Assembly (NCBI RefSeq): GCF_030142155.1
Contig: NZ_CP126247.1
Location: forward strand, 2,604,001 to 2,668,000
Direction of reading: 5' to 3'
Source of the DNA: Arthrobacter sp. zg-Y820
Lineage (GTDB): Bacteria; Actinomycetota; Actinomycetes; Actinomycetales; Micrococcaceae
Length of the DNA: 64,000 bases
Shown here: positions 39,960-50,873 of the stretch, in pieces
Numbering within the stretch: the stretch's first letter is position 1
Layout of the letters: the number at the start of each line of letters is the position of its first letter
The notes under the pieces: model-generated
Seen by the model: the letters and a program-made list of their open reading frames with translations, nothing else
What the model was told of the DNA's origin: nothing
The model's database searches: none
Translations under genes and position numbers: made by a program

Positions 39960-42473
39960 ATGCTGCAGGTAGCCCTGGCGCAGGTGCGCCTGAACGCCCG
40001 CCGCTTCATCGCCGTCTCCCTGGCCGTGATGATCGCCGTCGGGTTCCTGACCGCCACCCTGGTCATCAATTCCTCCTCCAAGGCCTCCCTGGAGCAGAGC
40101 GTGGGCGAGGGATTCCGCAACGCCGACCTGATCCTCGCCAGCGAAGTGCCGTCCTATCTGCCCGAGGGCGTGATCCTCACCGAAGACGCTGTTGAGGCGG
40201 TGCGCAGCGTTCCCGGCGTGGACGCCGTCTATCCGGTGCAGTCGGCCTACGTTAATTTCGCCGGCGGAACGAAGACGGTCTTCGCCCAGCTGTTGAACAC
40301 CCCGTCGTCGGCGGAACTGCTGCCCGTGGACGTAGTGCTGGGAACCCTTCCCTCGAGCGACAGCCAGGTGGCCGTGGACCAGGACACCGCCACCCGCTAC
40401 AACCTGTCCATCGGTTCCACCGTCCCGGTTTCATCAAGCACCGGAGACCCCTCCGATACGCGGGCCGCGGACCTGACCGTCAGCGCCGTCGTATCGACCT
40501 CGAACAATCCCTCGATGATGGGTACGCCTCAGCTCTACTCCTCCGAAGCAACCGCATCTCTGTTCGCGGAGGCGGAACAGGGGTTCTCCACCATTCAGCT
40601 GGCCCTGGCTGACGATGCCGGGGCGGCCGGGGTCCGGACGCAGCTGGAGCAGAACCTCACGGACGCCGGTCTGGACGGCATCGCCGTCCGCACCTCGGCG
40701 GAACAGACCGAGGAAGCCGTTGCGCAGTTCACCGGCGGCGAAGACGCCCTGACCATTGTCCTCCTGGCCTTCGCAGCCGTGGCCCTGCTGGTCTGCGCCC
40801 TCGTGGTTTCCAACACCTTCTCGGTGCTGGTGGCCCAGCGGACACGTGAACTGGCGCTGCTGCGCTGCATCGGCGCCAGCCGAAAGCAGATCCGCCGCTC
40901 CGTCATCACGGAAGCGGCGCTGGTTGGCATCGTGTCCTCGATACTCGGCGTGGCGGCCGCCGTCGGCCTCGTGGCTGTCATCGTGACCTTCCTGAAAACG
41001 GACACCGCGAGCAGCTTTGCCACTTTGGCGGTCAGCCCGCTCGCGGTCGTCACCGGCCTCGGCGTCGGCATTCTCCTGACACTGCTTTCCGCACTGGTGC
41101 CGGCCCGCGCGGCAACAGCCGTTGCGCCCCTGGCGGCTCTCCGCCCGGCCGAGGACGTCCGTGCCGGCACCCGGAGCGGACGGATCCGGCTGGTCATCGG
41201 ACTGGTCCTGCTGGCCGCCGGCGCAGCGCTGCTCGGCTACGGTGCTTCCGTCAATGACCTGATGCTGGCTGTTCCGGGCGGAATGCTGAGTTTTGTCGGC
41301 ATCCTGATGTGCGCCACGCTGTTTGTGCCGCCGCTGGTCCGCGCCGTCGGCACCCTGGCCGCTCCCCTGGGCGTGCCGGGCAAGCTCGCGGCGGTTAATG
41401 CCGTCCGCAACCCCCAGCGCACGGCGGCCACGTCCTCGGCCCTGCTGATCGGCGTGACCCTGGTGGCGATGATGATGACCGGTGCCGCCACGGCCCGGAC
41501 CTCGCTGGACAGCGTCCTCGCCGCCGAGTTCCCCGTGGACGTCAGCGTCCGCGGCGGCGCCCTGGGCGATTCGCCGCTGACCGCCGCCGACGCGGAAGCG
41601 GCCCGGGGCGTCGACGGCGTAGCCGAAGCGGTGCTGCTGCCCGTGGTGGGAACCACGCAGATGTACGGACAGCCTGAAGGCGTTTATGCCCTGGAGCCGG
41701 CCGACGCCGCCGCAGTCCTTCAGGACCAAACCCTGAAACTCACCCCCGGCACGATCCTCATGCCGCAGAGCACCACCGCCAAGACCGTTACGGTGCAGGG
41801 TGCCGAATCCGCCGTCGAACTCGACGTCGTGGTGGCCGGCAGCAGCCAGCTGCGGCCGCTGATCAGCGCCGACACCGCGCAGGCCCTCGGCGGAGTTCCG
41901 GAAACCGGCGACGCCTACCTCCAGCCCCAGGTGTGGATCTCGGTGGCGGAAGGCCTCAGCAACGGAGAGCTCAAGGACCTGCAGACCGAGCTTGCCGAAA
42001 CCATGGGGGTGGACGACTACATGGTTTCGGGCGCCGTCATGGAACGCGCGGCCTTCGAACAGGTCATCGATGTCCTGCTAATGGTGGTGACCGGCCTGCT
42101 TGCGGTGGCCGTGGTGATCGCCCTGGTGGGGGTGGCCAACACGCTGTCCCTCTCGGTCCTCGAACGCACCCGCGAGTCCTCGCTGCTGCGCGCGCTGGGC
42201 CTGACCCGGGGCCAGCTGCGCGGCATGCTCGCCCTGGAAGCGCTCTTGATCGCCGGCGTCGCGGCACTGTTCGGCTGCGTGCTCGGTGCGGTGTACGGCT
42301 GGCTCGGGGCAAGGTCAGCCCTAGGTTCCTTCGCTGATGTGGCGCTGGCTGTCCCGTGGCTGCAGCTCCTGGCCGTCCTGGCCGTGGCGATCCTGGCCGG
42401 CCTGCTGGCGTCGGTGCTGCCCGCCCGCCGTGCGGCACGCCTCTCCCCCGTGGCCGGGCTGGCAGCGGACTGA
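39960..42473 (+). CDS. FtsX-type ABC transporter permease
   Basis: This 837-residue permease begins 2 bp after its ATPase. The plan is: one N-terminal helix, a long extracellular MacB-like periplasmic domain (about 60-260), a cluster of three helices with FtsX motif RTRELALLRCIGASRKQIR, a further helix pair, a second extracellular domain (about 500-690), and a final three helices with a second FtsX motif RTRESSLLRALGLTRGQLR. This two-FtsX layout is typical of large actinobacterial and Firmicutes exporters (e.g. BceB-like or macrolide/peptide export types). It likely senses or removes a lipophilic compound at the membrane; the substrate is not known. Confidence 0.9.
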   Translation: MLQVALAQVRLNARRFIAVSLAVMIAVGFLTATLVINSSSKASLEQSVGEGFRNADLILASEVPSYLPEGVILTEDAVEAVRSVPGVDAVYPVQSAYVNFAGGTKTVFAQLLNTPSSAELLPVDVVLGTLPSSDSQVAVDQDTATRYNLSIGSTVPVSSSTGDPSDTRAADLTVSAVVSTSNNPSMMGTPQLYSSEATASLFAEAEQGFSTIQLALADDAGAAGVRTQLEQNLTDAGLDGIAVRTSAEQTEEAVAQFTGGEDALTIVLLAFAAVALLVCALVVSNTFSVLVAQRTRELALLRCIGASRKQIRRSVITEAALVGIVSSILGVAAAVGLVAVIVTFLKTDTASSFATLAVSPLAVVTGLGVGILLTLLSALVPARAATAVAPLAALRPAEDVRAGTRSGRIRLVIGLVLLAAGAALLGYGASVNDLMLAVPGGMLSFVGILMCATLFVPPLVRAVGTLAAPLGVPGKLAAVNAVRNPQRTAATSSALLIGVTLVAMMMTGAATARTSLDSVLAAEFPVDVSVRGGALGDSPLTAADAEAARGVDGVAEAVLLPVVGTTQMYGQPEGVYALEPADAAAVLQDQTLKLTPGTILMPQSTTAKTVTVQGAESAVELDVVVAGSSQLRPLISADTAQALGGVPETGDAYLQPQVWISVAEGLSNGELKDLQTELAETMGVDDYMVSGAVMERAAFEQVIDVLLMVVTGLLAVAVVIALVGVANTLSLSVLERTRESSLLRALGLTRGQLRGMLALEALLIAGVAALFGCVLGAVYGWLGARSALGSFADVALAVPWLQLLAVLAVAILAGLLASVLPARRAARLSPVAGLAAD

Positions 42474-42610
42474 CCGTTGCCGCGGCAGGTTTCCGGGGCG
42501 GGTCTCTGCGGCGGGTTCCCGGCCGTTCCGCGGCCCGGGAACTCGCGGCCGGTGCCGGGATCTGACAGGATAATCAGCAGACTGATCAGCACTAATTGAA
42601 GGAGCACGCC

Positions 42611-43141
42611 ATGTCTGATTCCGGCGCCGGGTGGAAACCCGAGCACGCGTCACTGTCCGCCTACCTGGATGATCATCTGCTGGGGGCGGAAACGGGGGTG
42701 CGGCTTTTTGGTGCTGCCCGCCGGACCTGGGCCGGCTCCAAGTACGAGCAGACTTTCGCCGACCTGGAGCAAGAGATTGCCGGGGAACGCGATGAGCTGG
42801 AACAGCTGATCCTTACCCTGGGCTACCGCCGGAGCAAGTTCAAGAAGGCGCTCGCCATGGCCGGGGCCGCCGCGGGACGGCTGGGGCCGCTCAATCCGCT
42901 GAGCACCGGCGGCGGAACGTCGGGACAGTTCGAGCTGGAAACGCTGCAGGCCATTGTGAGGGCCAAGGAGTGCCTGTGGCGGACGCTGCTGGCGCTGGCC
43001 CCGCACGACCACCGGTTCAATGTGTCCCGGCTGAAGGACATGCTGGAAATGGCCCGCCGGCAGCAGGACGCCGTCGCCCGGGTGATGCAGGAAACGGCTC
43101 CGGCGCGTTTCCTGACCGGGCCGCTCCGTTCCGGTTCCTAG
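42611..43141 (+). CDS. Conserved hypothetical helical protein
   Basis: This 176-residue protein is almost all alpha-helical by composition. It opens LSAYLDDHLLGAETGVRLFGAARRTW and has acidic helical stretches such as FADLEQEIAGERDELEQLI. A Gly-rich segment with LGPLNPLSTGGGTSGQFELE precedes the C-terminal helices. The four-helix pattern with repeated Glu/His (e.g. ETLQAIVRAKECLWRTLLALAPHDHRF) recalls ferritin-like or DUF892 folds, but I see no convincing metal site. Start ATG 42611 behind GGAGCACGCC. It is convergent with metG. Confidence 0.65.
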   Translation: MSDSGAGWKPEHASLSAYLDDHLLGAETGVRLFGAARRTWAGSKYEQTFADLEQEIAGERDELEQLILTLGYRRSKFKKALAMAGAAAGRLGPLNPLSTGGGTSGQFELETLQAIVRAKECLWRTLLALAPHDHRFNVSRLKDMLEMARRQQDAVARVMQETAPARFLTGPLRSGS

Positions 43142-43167
43142 GACACCCCCTCCCCGCACTCACACAG

Positions 43168-43232
43168 CCCCGCGAAATGGCAGAAAGTGCCCTTCTGAGC
43201 GTTCAGAAGGGCACTTTCTGCTATTTCGCGGG
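43168..43232. repeat. Dispersed palindromic repeat, copy D, likely acting as a shared terminator
   Basis: The most complete copy: arms of about 30 bp, beginning CCCGCGAAATGGCAGAAAGTG, with one mismatch and a 3-5 base loop. It lies 27 bp after the helical-protein stop and 14 bp from the metG stop, where a bidirectional terminator is expected. Confidence 0.78.
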
Positions 43233-43245
43233 CTGGGCAGCGTTG

Positions 43246-44805
43246 CTACTCGGCGGGCTCCTCATACCTCGGGAAGACCGGTGCGGGCGCCGGCAGCGGA
43301 GTGCCCGGCACCAGCGGCGCGGCGATCGCGCTGAACTGGCGGGCATCGCCGTCGTCCTGGCCCAGCACCGTCAGAAGCTTGGCCGCGCTGTCCGGCATGA
43401 CCGGCTGAACGAGGATGGCCACGATGCGCAGCACCTCGAGCGTTACGTACAGCACCGTGTTCATGCGCTCGACGTCGGTCTTCCGCAGCACCCAGGGCGC
43501 CTGCTCGGCGAAGTAGGCGTTGGTGTCGCCGAGGACCTTCCAGGTGGCCTCTAGTGCGCCGTGGAAGTCCTGGACGTCGTAGGCCTGCCGGGAAATGTCC
43601 AGCAGCTCGCCGGCGGCGGCCAGGATGGCCTTGTCCTCGGCGGTGAACTCGCCGGGCTGCGGCACCGCGGCGCCGCAGTTCTTGGCCACCATGGACAGGG
43701 ACCGCTGGGCCAGGTTGCCCAGGTTGTTGGCCAGGTCGGAGTTCATCCGGCCCACCACTGCCTCGTGGCTGTAGGAGCCGTCGCCGCCGAAGGGCACCTC
43801 GCGCAGCAGGAAGAACCGGACCGAGTCCAGGCCGTACTGGTCCGCCCACTCCTTGGGCGCCACCACGTTGCCCAGCGACTTGGACATCTTGACGCCCTTG
43901 TTGTGCAGGAAGCCGTGGATCATCACGCGCTTGGGCAGCTCCAGGTCCGCGGACATCAGGAACGCCGGCCAGAAGATGGCGTGGAACCGGGAAATGTCCT
44001 TGCCGATGACGTGCACATCCGCCGGCCAGTACTTCTTGAAGGACTCGGACTCCACATCGGGGAAGCCGACGCCGGTGAGGTAGTTGGTCAGCGCGTCCAC
44101 CCACACGTACATCACGTGCTCGGGGTTGCCCGGAACCGGGACACCCCAGTCGAAGGTGGTGCGGGAAATGGACAGGTCTTCCAGGCCGCCCTTGACGAAG
44201 CTGATGACCTCGTTGAACTTGGACTGCGGCGCGGCGAAGCCCGGCCGGGCTTCGTACAGGGCCAGCAGCTTGTCCTGGTAGGCGGAAAGGCGGAAGAAGT
44301 AGCTTTCCTCTTCGGTCCAAGTCAGCTCGGTGTCCGTCTCCTTGGAGTAGCGGATGCCGTCCTCGCGCAGCTCGGTTTCGTCCTCGGAGTAGTAGGCCTC
44401 ATCCCGGACCGAATACCAGCCGGCGTACTTGGAGAGGTAAATGTCGCCCTTCTCCTCCATCCGCTTCCAGATGGCCTGCGCCGCGGCGTAGTGGTCCTTG
44501 TCGGTGGTGCGGATGAACCGGTCGTGCGAGATGTTCAGGTCCCGGCTCATCTGCGCGAAGGCAGCCGAGTTCCGGTCCGCCAGTTCCTTGGCGGTGATGC
44601 CTTCCTTGTCCGCTGACTGCTGCATCTTCAGGCCATGCTCGTCGGTGCCGGTCATGAAGAAGACGTCGTACCCGTCCAGGCGCTTGAAGCGGGCCATGGC
44701 GTCGGTGGCAATGGCCTCGTACGCGTGGCCGATATGGGGCACTCCGTTGGGATAGGAGATGGCCGTGGTGATGTAGAACGGGGTCTGGGAATCGGAAGAA
44801 GTCAC
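43246..44805 (-). CDS. metG: Methionyl-tRNA synthetase
   Basis: This class I synthetase of 519 residues has the HIGH motif in [18 protein letters not shown] and KMSKS in [15 protein letters not shown]. It lacks the four-cysteine zinc knuckle and the C-terminal dimerisation domain, consistent with the short MetG type of many actinobacteria. It is a stand-alone gene bounded by palindrome D and the repeat-containing gap to serA. Confidence 0.93.
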   Translation of the reverse strand: MTSSDSQTPFYITTAISYPNGVPHIGHAYEAIATDAMARFKRLDGYDVFFMTGTDEHGLKMQQSADKEGITAKELADRNSAAFAQMSRDLNISHDRFIRTTDKDHYAAAQAIWKRMEEKGDIYLSKYAGWYSVRDEAYYSEDETELREDGIRYSKETDTELTWTEEESYFFRLSAYQDKLLALYEARPGFAAPQSKFNEVISFVKGGLEDLSISRTTFDWGVPVPGNPEHVMYVWVDALTNYLTGVGFPDVESESFKKYWPADVHVIGKDISRFHAIFWPAFLMSADLELPKRVMIHGFLHNKGVKMSKSLGNVVAPKEWADQYGLDSVRFFLLREVPFGGDGSYSHEAVVGRMNSDLANNLGNLAQRSLSMVAKNCGAAVPQPGEFTAEDKAILAAAGELLDISRQAYDVQDFHGALEATWKVLGDTNAYFAEQAPWVLRKTDVERMNTVLYVTLEVLRIVAILVQPVMPDSAAKLLTVLGQDDGDARQFSAIAAPLVPGTPLPAPAPVFPRYEEPAE

Positions 44806-44889
44806 ATAAGAAAATTACCCTGTTTCCCCCGCCGTTGTCGCTTCGGCCTGTTCCCGTGCCGCCAGGAGGCCAGGCAGGGATGGATATTT

Positions 44890-44960
44890 TGATGTCCCGT
44901 TATCTGCACGGTAGATCGGACCGACGGTACTGATGCCCCGTTATCCGCACGACGGATCGG
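44890..44960. repeat. Two direct 30-bp repeats, 41-bp period
   Basis: TGATG(T/C)CCCGTTATC(T/C)GCACG, then a variable triplet and GATCGG, occurs at 44890-44919 and 44931-44960. They lie in the gap between the metG start and the serA terminator; role unknown. Confidence 0.6.
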
Positions 44961-44963
44961 CAG

Positions 44964-44995
44964 CAAAAAGGCCGGCCCCGAATGGGACCGGCCTT
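44964..44995 (-). terminator. serA terminator
   Basis: AAGGCCGG...CCGGCCTT hairpin followed on the minus strand by TTTGC, 40 bp after the serA stop. Confidence 0.8.
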
Positions 44996-45035
44996 CTGGT
45001 GCTGCGGCACTGCATGCGGGCTGGCCCGCCGGGAG

Positions 45036-46631
45036 TTAGCCCTGCAGGTCGACCTCGCGGACCACCGTGGCGCCGATTTCGGTGCGCAGGTTTTCCAGCA
45101 CGTCCTGCGGCACCGAGGAATCAACGGTCAGCAGGGACAGCGCCTGGCCGCCTTCGCTGTTGCGGGCCACCTGCATGCCGGCAATGTTGATGTCCTTCTC
45201 GCCCAGAATCCGGCCCAGGGCGCCGATGACGCCGGGACGGTCCGTGTAGATGAGCACCAGCAGGTGCTCACTGATCGGGATTTCCACCTCGTAGCCGTTG
45301 ACGCCCACGAGCTTCTCGATCTGCTTCGGACCGGTCAGGGTGCCGGCGACCTCCAGCTGGGTGCCGTCGGAGAGCGCGCCGCGGATGGTCAGCACGTTGC
45401 GGTAGTCGACCACCTCGGCGGTCTTCAGCAGCCGGACCTCAATGCCGCGCTGCTCGGCCAGCACCGGGGCGTTCACGTAGGAGACCTGCTCGGACACGAT
45501 GTCCGTGAAGAGGCCCTTCAGTGCTGCCAGTTCCAGCGCCTTGACGTCCAGGGCGGCGATCTCGCCGGCCACCTCGATGTCGATGGCGGTGACCGAGTCG
45601 TGCGCCAGCGCCGTGAAGATGCGGCCCAGCTTTTCGATCAGCGGGATGCCCGGGCGGACCTCTTCGGCGATGACGCCGCCGGCCACGTTCACGGCGTCGG
45701 GCACCAGTTCACCGGCCAGGGCGAGGCGGACGGACTTGGCGACCGAGACGCCGGCCTTTTCCTGCGCCTCGGCGGTGGAGGCGCCCAGGTGCGGGGTGAC
45801 GATGACGTTGTCCAGGGACTGGAACGGCAGGCCGGTGGAGGGTTCCTTGACGAAGACATCCACGCCGGCGCCGGCGATCTTGCCCTCGGTGAGAGCCGTG
45901 TAGAGGGCGTCTTCATCGACGAGGCCGCCGCGGGCGACGTTCACCACGTAGGCGGTGTCCTTCATCTTCTCGAAGGCTTCGGCGCCGAGCATGCCCAGCG
46001 TTTCGGGGGTCTTGGGCATGTGGATGGTGACGAAGTCTGCCTGTTCCAGCAGCTCGTCGAGGGTTACCAGCTTCACGTTCAGCTGCGCGGCTCGTGCCGA
46101 GGTGATGTACGGGTCGTAGGCAAGGATTTCGGTGCCGAAGCCCTGCAGCCGGGCGGCGACGAGGGCGCCGATGCGGCCCAGGCCGATGATGCCGATCTTC
46201 TTCTCGAACAGCTCGATGCCGGAGTACTTCGAACGCTTCCACTCGCCGCCCTTGAGCGCGGCGCTGGCCTGCGGAATGTGGCGGGCCAGGGACAGGATGT
46301 GGCCCACGGTCAGTTCCGCGGCGGAGATGATGTTGGAGGTGGGGGCGTTCACCACCATGACACCGGCCTGGGTGGCGGCCTTGATGTCCACGTTGTCCAG
46401 GCCCACGCCGGCACGGGCGATGACCTTGAGCTTCGGAGCGGCGGCGATCGCTTCGGCGTCGACCTGCGTGGCGGAACGCACCAGGATGGCGTCGACGTCG
46501 GCGATTGCGGCGAGCAGCTCCGACCGGTCCGCTCCGTTGGTGGAGCGGATTTCGAAGTCCGGGCCCAGGGCCTGAACCGTGGCCGGGGAAAGTTCTTCCG
46601 CAATGAGTACGACGGGCTTGGTGGCTGTCAC
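45036..46631 (-). CDS. serA: D-3-phosphoglycerate dehydrogenase
   Basis: SerA oxidises 3-phosphoglycerate, the first step of serine synthesis. The protein has an NAD-binding domain with GIIGLGRIGALVAARL, catalytic Arg in VVNVARGGLVDE and His in TPHLGAS. After that come the allosteric substrate-binding domain and a C-terminal ACT domain (LLVLIYTDRPGVIGALG), as in the long mycobacterial type (about 530 residues). GTG 46631 follows AAAGAGG at good spacing; the frame to 46694 adds a His/Gln-rich tail not found in the family. Terminators on both sides make it a single-gene unit after ilvC. Confidence 0.93.
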   Translation of the reverse strand: MTATKPVVLIAEELSPATVQALGPDFEIRSTNGADRSELLAAIADVDAILVRSATQVDAEAIAAAPKLKVIARAGVGLDNVDIKAATQAGVMVVNAPTSNIISAAELTVGHILSLARHIPQASAALKGGEWKRSKYSGIELFEKKIGIIGLGRIGALVAARLQGFGTEILAYDPYITSARAAQLNVKLVTLDELLEQADFVTIHMPKTPETLGMLGAEAFEKMKDTAYVVNVARGGLVDEDALYTALTEGKIAGAGVDVFVKEPSTGLPFQSLDNVIVTPHLGASTAEAQEKAGVSVAKSVRLALAGELVPDAVNVAGGVIAEEVRPGIPLIEKLGRIFTALAHDSVTAIDIEVAGEIAALDVKALELAALKGLFTDIVSEQVSYVNAPVLAEQRGIEVRLLKTAEVVDYRNVLTIRGALSDGTQLEVAGTLTGPKQIEKLVGVNGYEVEIPISEHLLVLIYTDRPGVIGALGRILGEKDINIAGMQVARNSEGGQALSLLTVDSSVPQDVLENLRTEIGATVVREVDLQG

Positions 46632-46692
46632 CGGTGACCTCTTTAGCTGTGGTGGATTCTGGTGGGGATCTTGGTGAAGCGATTTTCTGCGC

Positions 46693-46730
46693 AAAGAGGC
46701 CGGGCCCGATAAACCGGGACCGGCCTCTTT
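46693..46730 (-). terminator. ilvBNC terminator
   Basis: AAAGAGGCCGG/CCGGCCTCTTT arms form an 11-bp stem (with further inner pairing) about 85 bp after the ilvC stop and before serA. It lacks a long U-tract. Confidence 0.7.
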
Positions 46731-46813
46731 ACCGAAACGGCTTGCTCATTCGAGCTTATCGTTTCGCTGCTGGGCACGCTCAATCAGGACCCAGTGTTAC
46801 CGGCAACGTTCCG

Positions 46814-48410
<1,597 letters not shown>

Positions 48411-48413
48411 GTT

Positions 48414-50321
48414 CTAGTCCTCCTCTTCCCATTTGGGTGTCATGTTGCGGGCAATCTGGATCAGGTCATTGGGCACACCGGAGGGAACCATCGGCCAGAC
48501 CATCGAATCGCGGCTGACCACGAAGTCGATCACGACGGGCCGGTCGTTGATGGCCAGAGCTTGGCGGATGGTGTCATCGATGTCCTCATCGCGTTCGCAG
48601 CGCAGCCCGACACAGCCGTACGCGTCGGCAAGCTTGACGAAGTCCGGGATCCGGACGGTGTCATGACCGGTGTTCAGGTCGGTGTTGGAGTAGCGGGACT
48701 CGTAAAAGAGCGTCTGCCACTGCCGGACCATGCCCAGCGAGGAGTTGTTGATGATGGCGACCTTGATCGGGATCTTGTTGATCACGCAGGTGGCAAGTTC
48801 CTGGTTGGTCATCTGAAAGCAGCCGTCGCCGTCGATCGCCCAGACCACGCGGTCCGGGTTGCCGACCTTGGCGCCCATGGCGGCGGGAACCGAGTAGCCC
48901 ATGGTGCCCAGTCCGCCGGAGTTCAGCCAAGCGCGGGGGCGCTCGTACTTGATGAACTGCGCGGCCCACATCTGGTGCTGGCCGACGCCGGCCACGTAGA
49001 CGCCGTCGGGCCCGGTGAGCGCGCCGATGCGCTCGATGACCTTTTGCGGGGCAATGTGCCCGTCATCTGGTTCGCTGAAGCCCATCGGATACGTCTGGCG
49101 CAGCCGGTCGATGACCGCCCACCACGGAGCGATGTCCGGGCGTGCCGCGGCAAACTGGGTGCGGACGGCGTCGGCCAGTTCGGGAATGATCTCCTTGACC
49201 GACCCGACGATCGGCACGTCCGCCGGGCGGTTCTTGGAAATCTCGGCGGGGTCGATGTCCGCGTGGATGACCTTGGCGCCGGGGGCGAAGGAGGAGAGCA
49301 CCCCGGTGACGCGGTCATCAAAACGCGCGCCGAGAGTGATGAGCAGGTCTGACTGCTGCAGTGCTGCAACCGCCGCGACGGAGCCGTGCATGCCGGGCAT
49401 GCCCGCGTGCTGCGGATGCGAGTCCGGGAAGACGCCGCGGGCCTGCAGCGTGGTGACCACGGGGGCGCCCACCACCTCAGCCAGCTCCAACAGCTCCGGC
49501 GAGGCATCGGCCTTCAGCACGCCGCCGCCGACGTAGAACACCGGGCGCTGCGAGGCAGCGATCAGGCGGGCCGCTTCGCGCACCTGCTTGGAGTGTCCGC
49601 GCACCACGGTCCGGTAGCCGGGCAGGTCGATCTTGGGCGGCCAGGAAAACGTGGTCTTGGCCTGCTGCGCGTCCTTGGAAATGTCCACCAGCACCGGTCC
49701 GGGGCGGCCGGTGGTGGCGATGTGGAATGCCTCGGCGAGAACCCGGGGAATGTCGTCCGGGTCGGTCACCAGATAGGAATGCTTGGTGATGGGCATGGTG
49801 ATGCCCACGATGTCCGCTTCCTGGAACGCATCGGTGCCGATGAAGGCGCTGGACACCTGCCCGGTGATGGCCACCATGGGAACGGAGTCCATGTGGGCGT
49901 CGGCGATGGCGGTGACCAGGTTGGTGGCTCCGGGGCCCGAGGTGGCGATGCAGACACCGGCGCGGCCGGTGACCATGGCGTAGCCCTCGGCGGCGTGGCC
50001 GGCGCCCTGCTCATGCCGGACCAGGATGTGCCGGAGCTTCGTGGAATCCATGAGCGGGTCATACGTCGGAAGGATCGCGCCGCCCGGCAGTCCGAAGATG
50101 TCGTCGACGCCGAGTTCCTCCAACGCGCGGACGATGGCCTTTGAACCGGTCATCTCGGTGGGAGGGACCACGTTGTTGGGGCCCTGGACCCGGTTGTCTA
50201 CGGCTTCGGACGGCACTGACATGGAGGAGGCAACATCACGCGTCTTGCCCGCTGCCGCCTTGGCGGCAGCGCTGGCCTTGTTGGCCATCAGCGATGGGCT
50301 GATTGGCGATCCCTTACTCAT
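48414..50321 (-). CDS. ilvB: Acetolactate synthase large subunit
   Basis: IlvB is a ThDP/FAD enzyme that joins two pyruvates (or pyruvate and 2-oxobutyrate). The catalytic glutamate is in [16 protein letters not shown], the FAD region in the middle ([10 protein letters not shown]), and the ThDP motif is [19 protein letters not shown] through [13 protein letters not shown] non-conserved 55-residue N-terminal tail (Ala/Lys/Ser rich) precedes the catalytic start [15 protein letters not shown]. Transcription is preceded by a BCAA-rich leader peptide and terminator (50417-50524). Confidence 0.95.
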   Translation of the reverse strand: MSKGSPISPSLMANKASAAAKAAAGKTRDVASSMSVPSEAVDNRVQGPNNVVPPTEMTGSKAIVRALEELGVDDIFGLPGGAILPTYDPLMDSTKLRHILVRHEQGAGHAAEGYAMVTGRAGVCIATSGPGATNLVTAIADAHMDSVPMVAITGQVSSAFIGTDAFQEADIVGITMPITKHSYLVTDPDDIPRVLAEAFHIATTGRPGPVLVDISKDAQQAKTTFSWPPKIDLPGYRTVVRGHSKQVREAARLIAASQRPVFYVGGGVLKADASPELLELAEVVGAPVVTTLQARGVFPDSHPQHAGMPGMHGSVAAVAALQQSDLLITLGARFDDRVTGVLSSFAPGAKVIHADIDPAEISKNRPADVPIVGSVKEIIPELADAVRTQFAAARPDIAPWWAVIDRLRQTYPMGFSEPDDGHIAPQKVIERIGALTGPDGVYVAGVGQHQMWAAQFIKYERPRAWLNSGGLGTMGYSVPAAMGAKVGNPDRVVWAIDGDGCFQMTNQELATCVINKIPIKVAIINNSSLGMVRQWQTLFYESRYSNTDLNTGHDTVRIPDFVKLADAYGCVGLRCERDEDIDDTIRQALAINDRPVVIDFVVSRDSMVWPMVPSGVPNDLIQIARNMTPKWEEED

Positions 50322-50416
50322 AAAGACTTCCTTACGGATACTTATTCATGTGATCTGTTGCGGCGGCCGCCCGGACGGTCAGTCCTTCGCGGCTTCTGTG
50401 CTTTGTCTGAAGCCAA

Positions 50417-50454
50417 TAAAAAAACCCCTCGTGCCGGTTGGCTCCGTAGGGGTT
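50417..50454 (-). terminator. ilvBNC transcription attenuator
   Basis: On the minus strand, AACCCCT...AGGGGTT arms with inner GG/CC pairing are followed by TTTTTTT, forming a strong intrinsic terminator 96 bp before the ilvB ATG and 29 bp after the leader-peptide stop. The leader-peptide end GCGCGTG can pair with CACGCGC just before the terminator, and GCCGG with CCGGC inside it, giving alternative folds as in known attenuators. Known ilvBNC attenuation in Corynebacterium glutamicum makes this role likely. Confidence 0.82.
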
Positions 50455-50482
50455 CGCGCGTGACGTTCTTACAAGCCGGCTG

Positions 50483-50524
50483 TTAGGCCACGCGCTTGGT
50501 AAGGACGACGGATACGATCTGCAT
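50483..50524 (-). CDS. ilvBNC leader peptide (13 residues, branched-chain amino-acid rich)
   Basis: The minus-strand ORF codes for MQIVSVVLTKRVA. Six of its 13 residues are Ile, Val or Leu, as expected of a sensor for charged tRNA-Ile/Val/Leu. Ribosome stalling on these codons would favour the antiterminator and allow ilvB transcription. It has no Shine-Dalgarno sequence: the -10 hexamer ends 7 bases before the ATG, so the peptide is probably read from a leaderless mRNA. Confidence 0.78.
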   Translation of the reverse strand: MQIVSVVLTKRVA

Positions 50525-50531
50525 ACCGTTC

Positions 50532-50560
50532 AGTCTTCCCATCCCCTACGGCACTGTCAA
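50532..50560 (-). promoter_or_regulatory. ilvBNC promoter
   Basis: A perfect TTGACA (50555-50560) is followed by 17 bp and AAGACT (50532-50537) on the minus strand. The expected start falls at or next to the leader-peptide ATG (50524). Confidence 0.68.
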
Positions 50561-50645
50561 CTGAATTTGGTCCCCGTCTCACTATTCGGACGCCCTGTCC
50601 AACCAATGGACACCCTGTAACCGTCGAGCCACGGCCGGCGGCAGA

Positions 50646-50783
50646 AATCCCTAACCGGCGAGACGACCCCGGGAGCCAGCGAAAGTCCCCAACAGGTGAC
50701 CTTCGAACGGCAGCCAGCCGAAGTCCCTAACAGGTGACCTTCGAACGGCAGGCGACAGGGTCCTTAACCGGTGACCAGCCCAC
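50646..50783. repeat. Degenerate direct-repeat array, four units of 37-38 bp
   Basis: Units start near 50646, 50683, 50721 and 50758. Each begins (A/G)(A/G)(A/G)TCC(C/T)(C/T)AAC(C/A)GG(T/C)GA; units 2 and 3 share AACAGGTGACCTTCGAACGG. Units sit directly end to end, without unique spacers. The 343-bp gap between the ilvB leader and the ilvD stop holds this array, the ilvB promoter and the ilvD terminator, and no gene. Confidence 0.72.
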
Positions 50784-50805
50784 GTAAGGCGGCAGGGCTT
50801 AATAA

Positions 50806-50873
50806 GGCTGAAAACCCTTAGGGGCCCCGCTGATATCCGCGCCAGCGGGTATCAGCGGGGAGGGTTTTCAGCC
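50806..50873 (-). terminator. Long hairpin terminator overlapping the ilvD stop codon
   Basis: Arms GGCTGAAAACCCT and CCCCGCTGATA pair with their complements across a small loop and one internal bulge, forming a stem of about 24 bp. The proximal arm contains the last ilvD codon and its TGA stop, so ribosomes finishing ilvD would keep the hairpin open. No U-tract follows. Confidence 0.7.

Noticed and set aside
50646-50783. Possible CRISPR array
   Set aside because: Four degenerate 37-38 bp units are directly adjacent with no unique spacers, and no cas gene is in the window.
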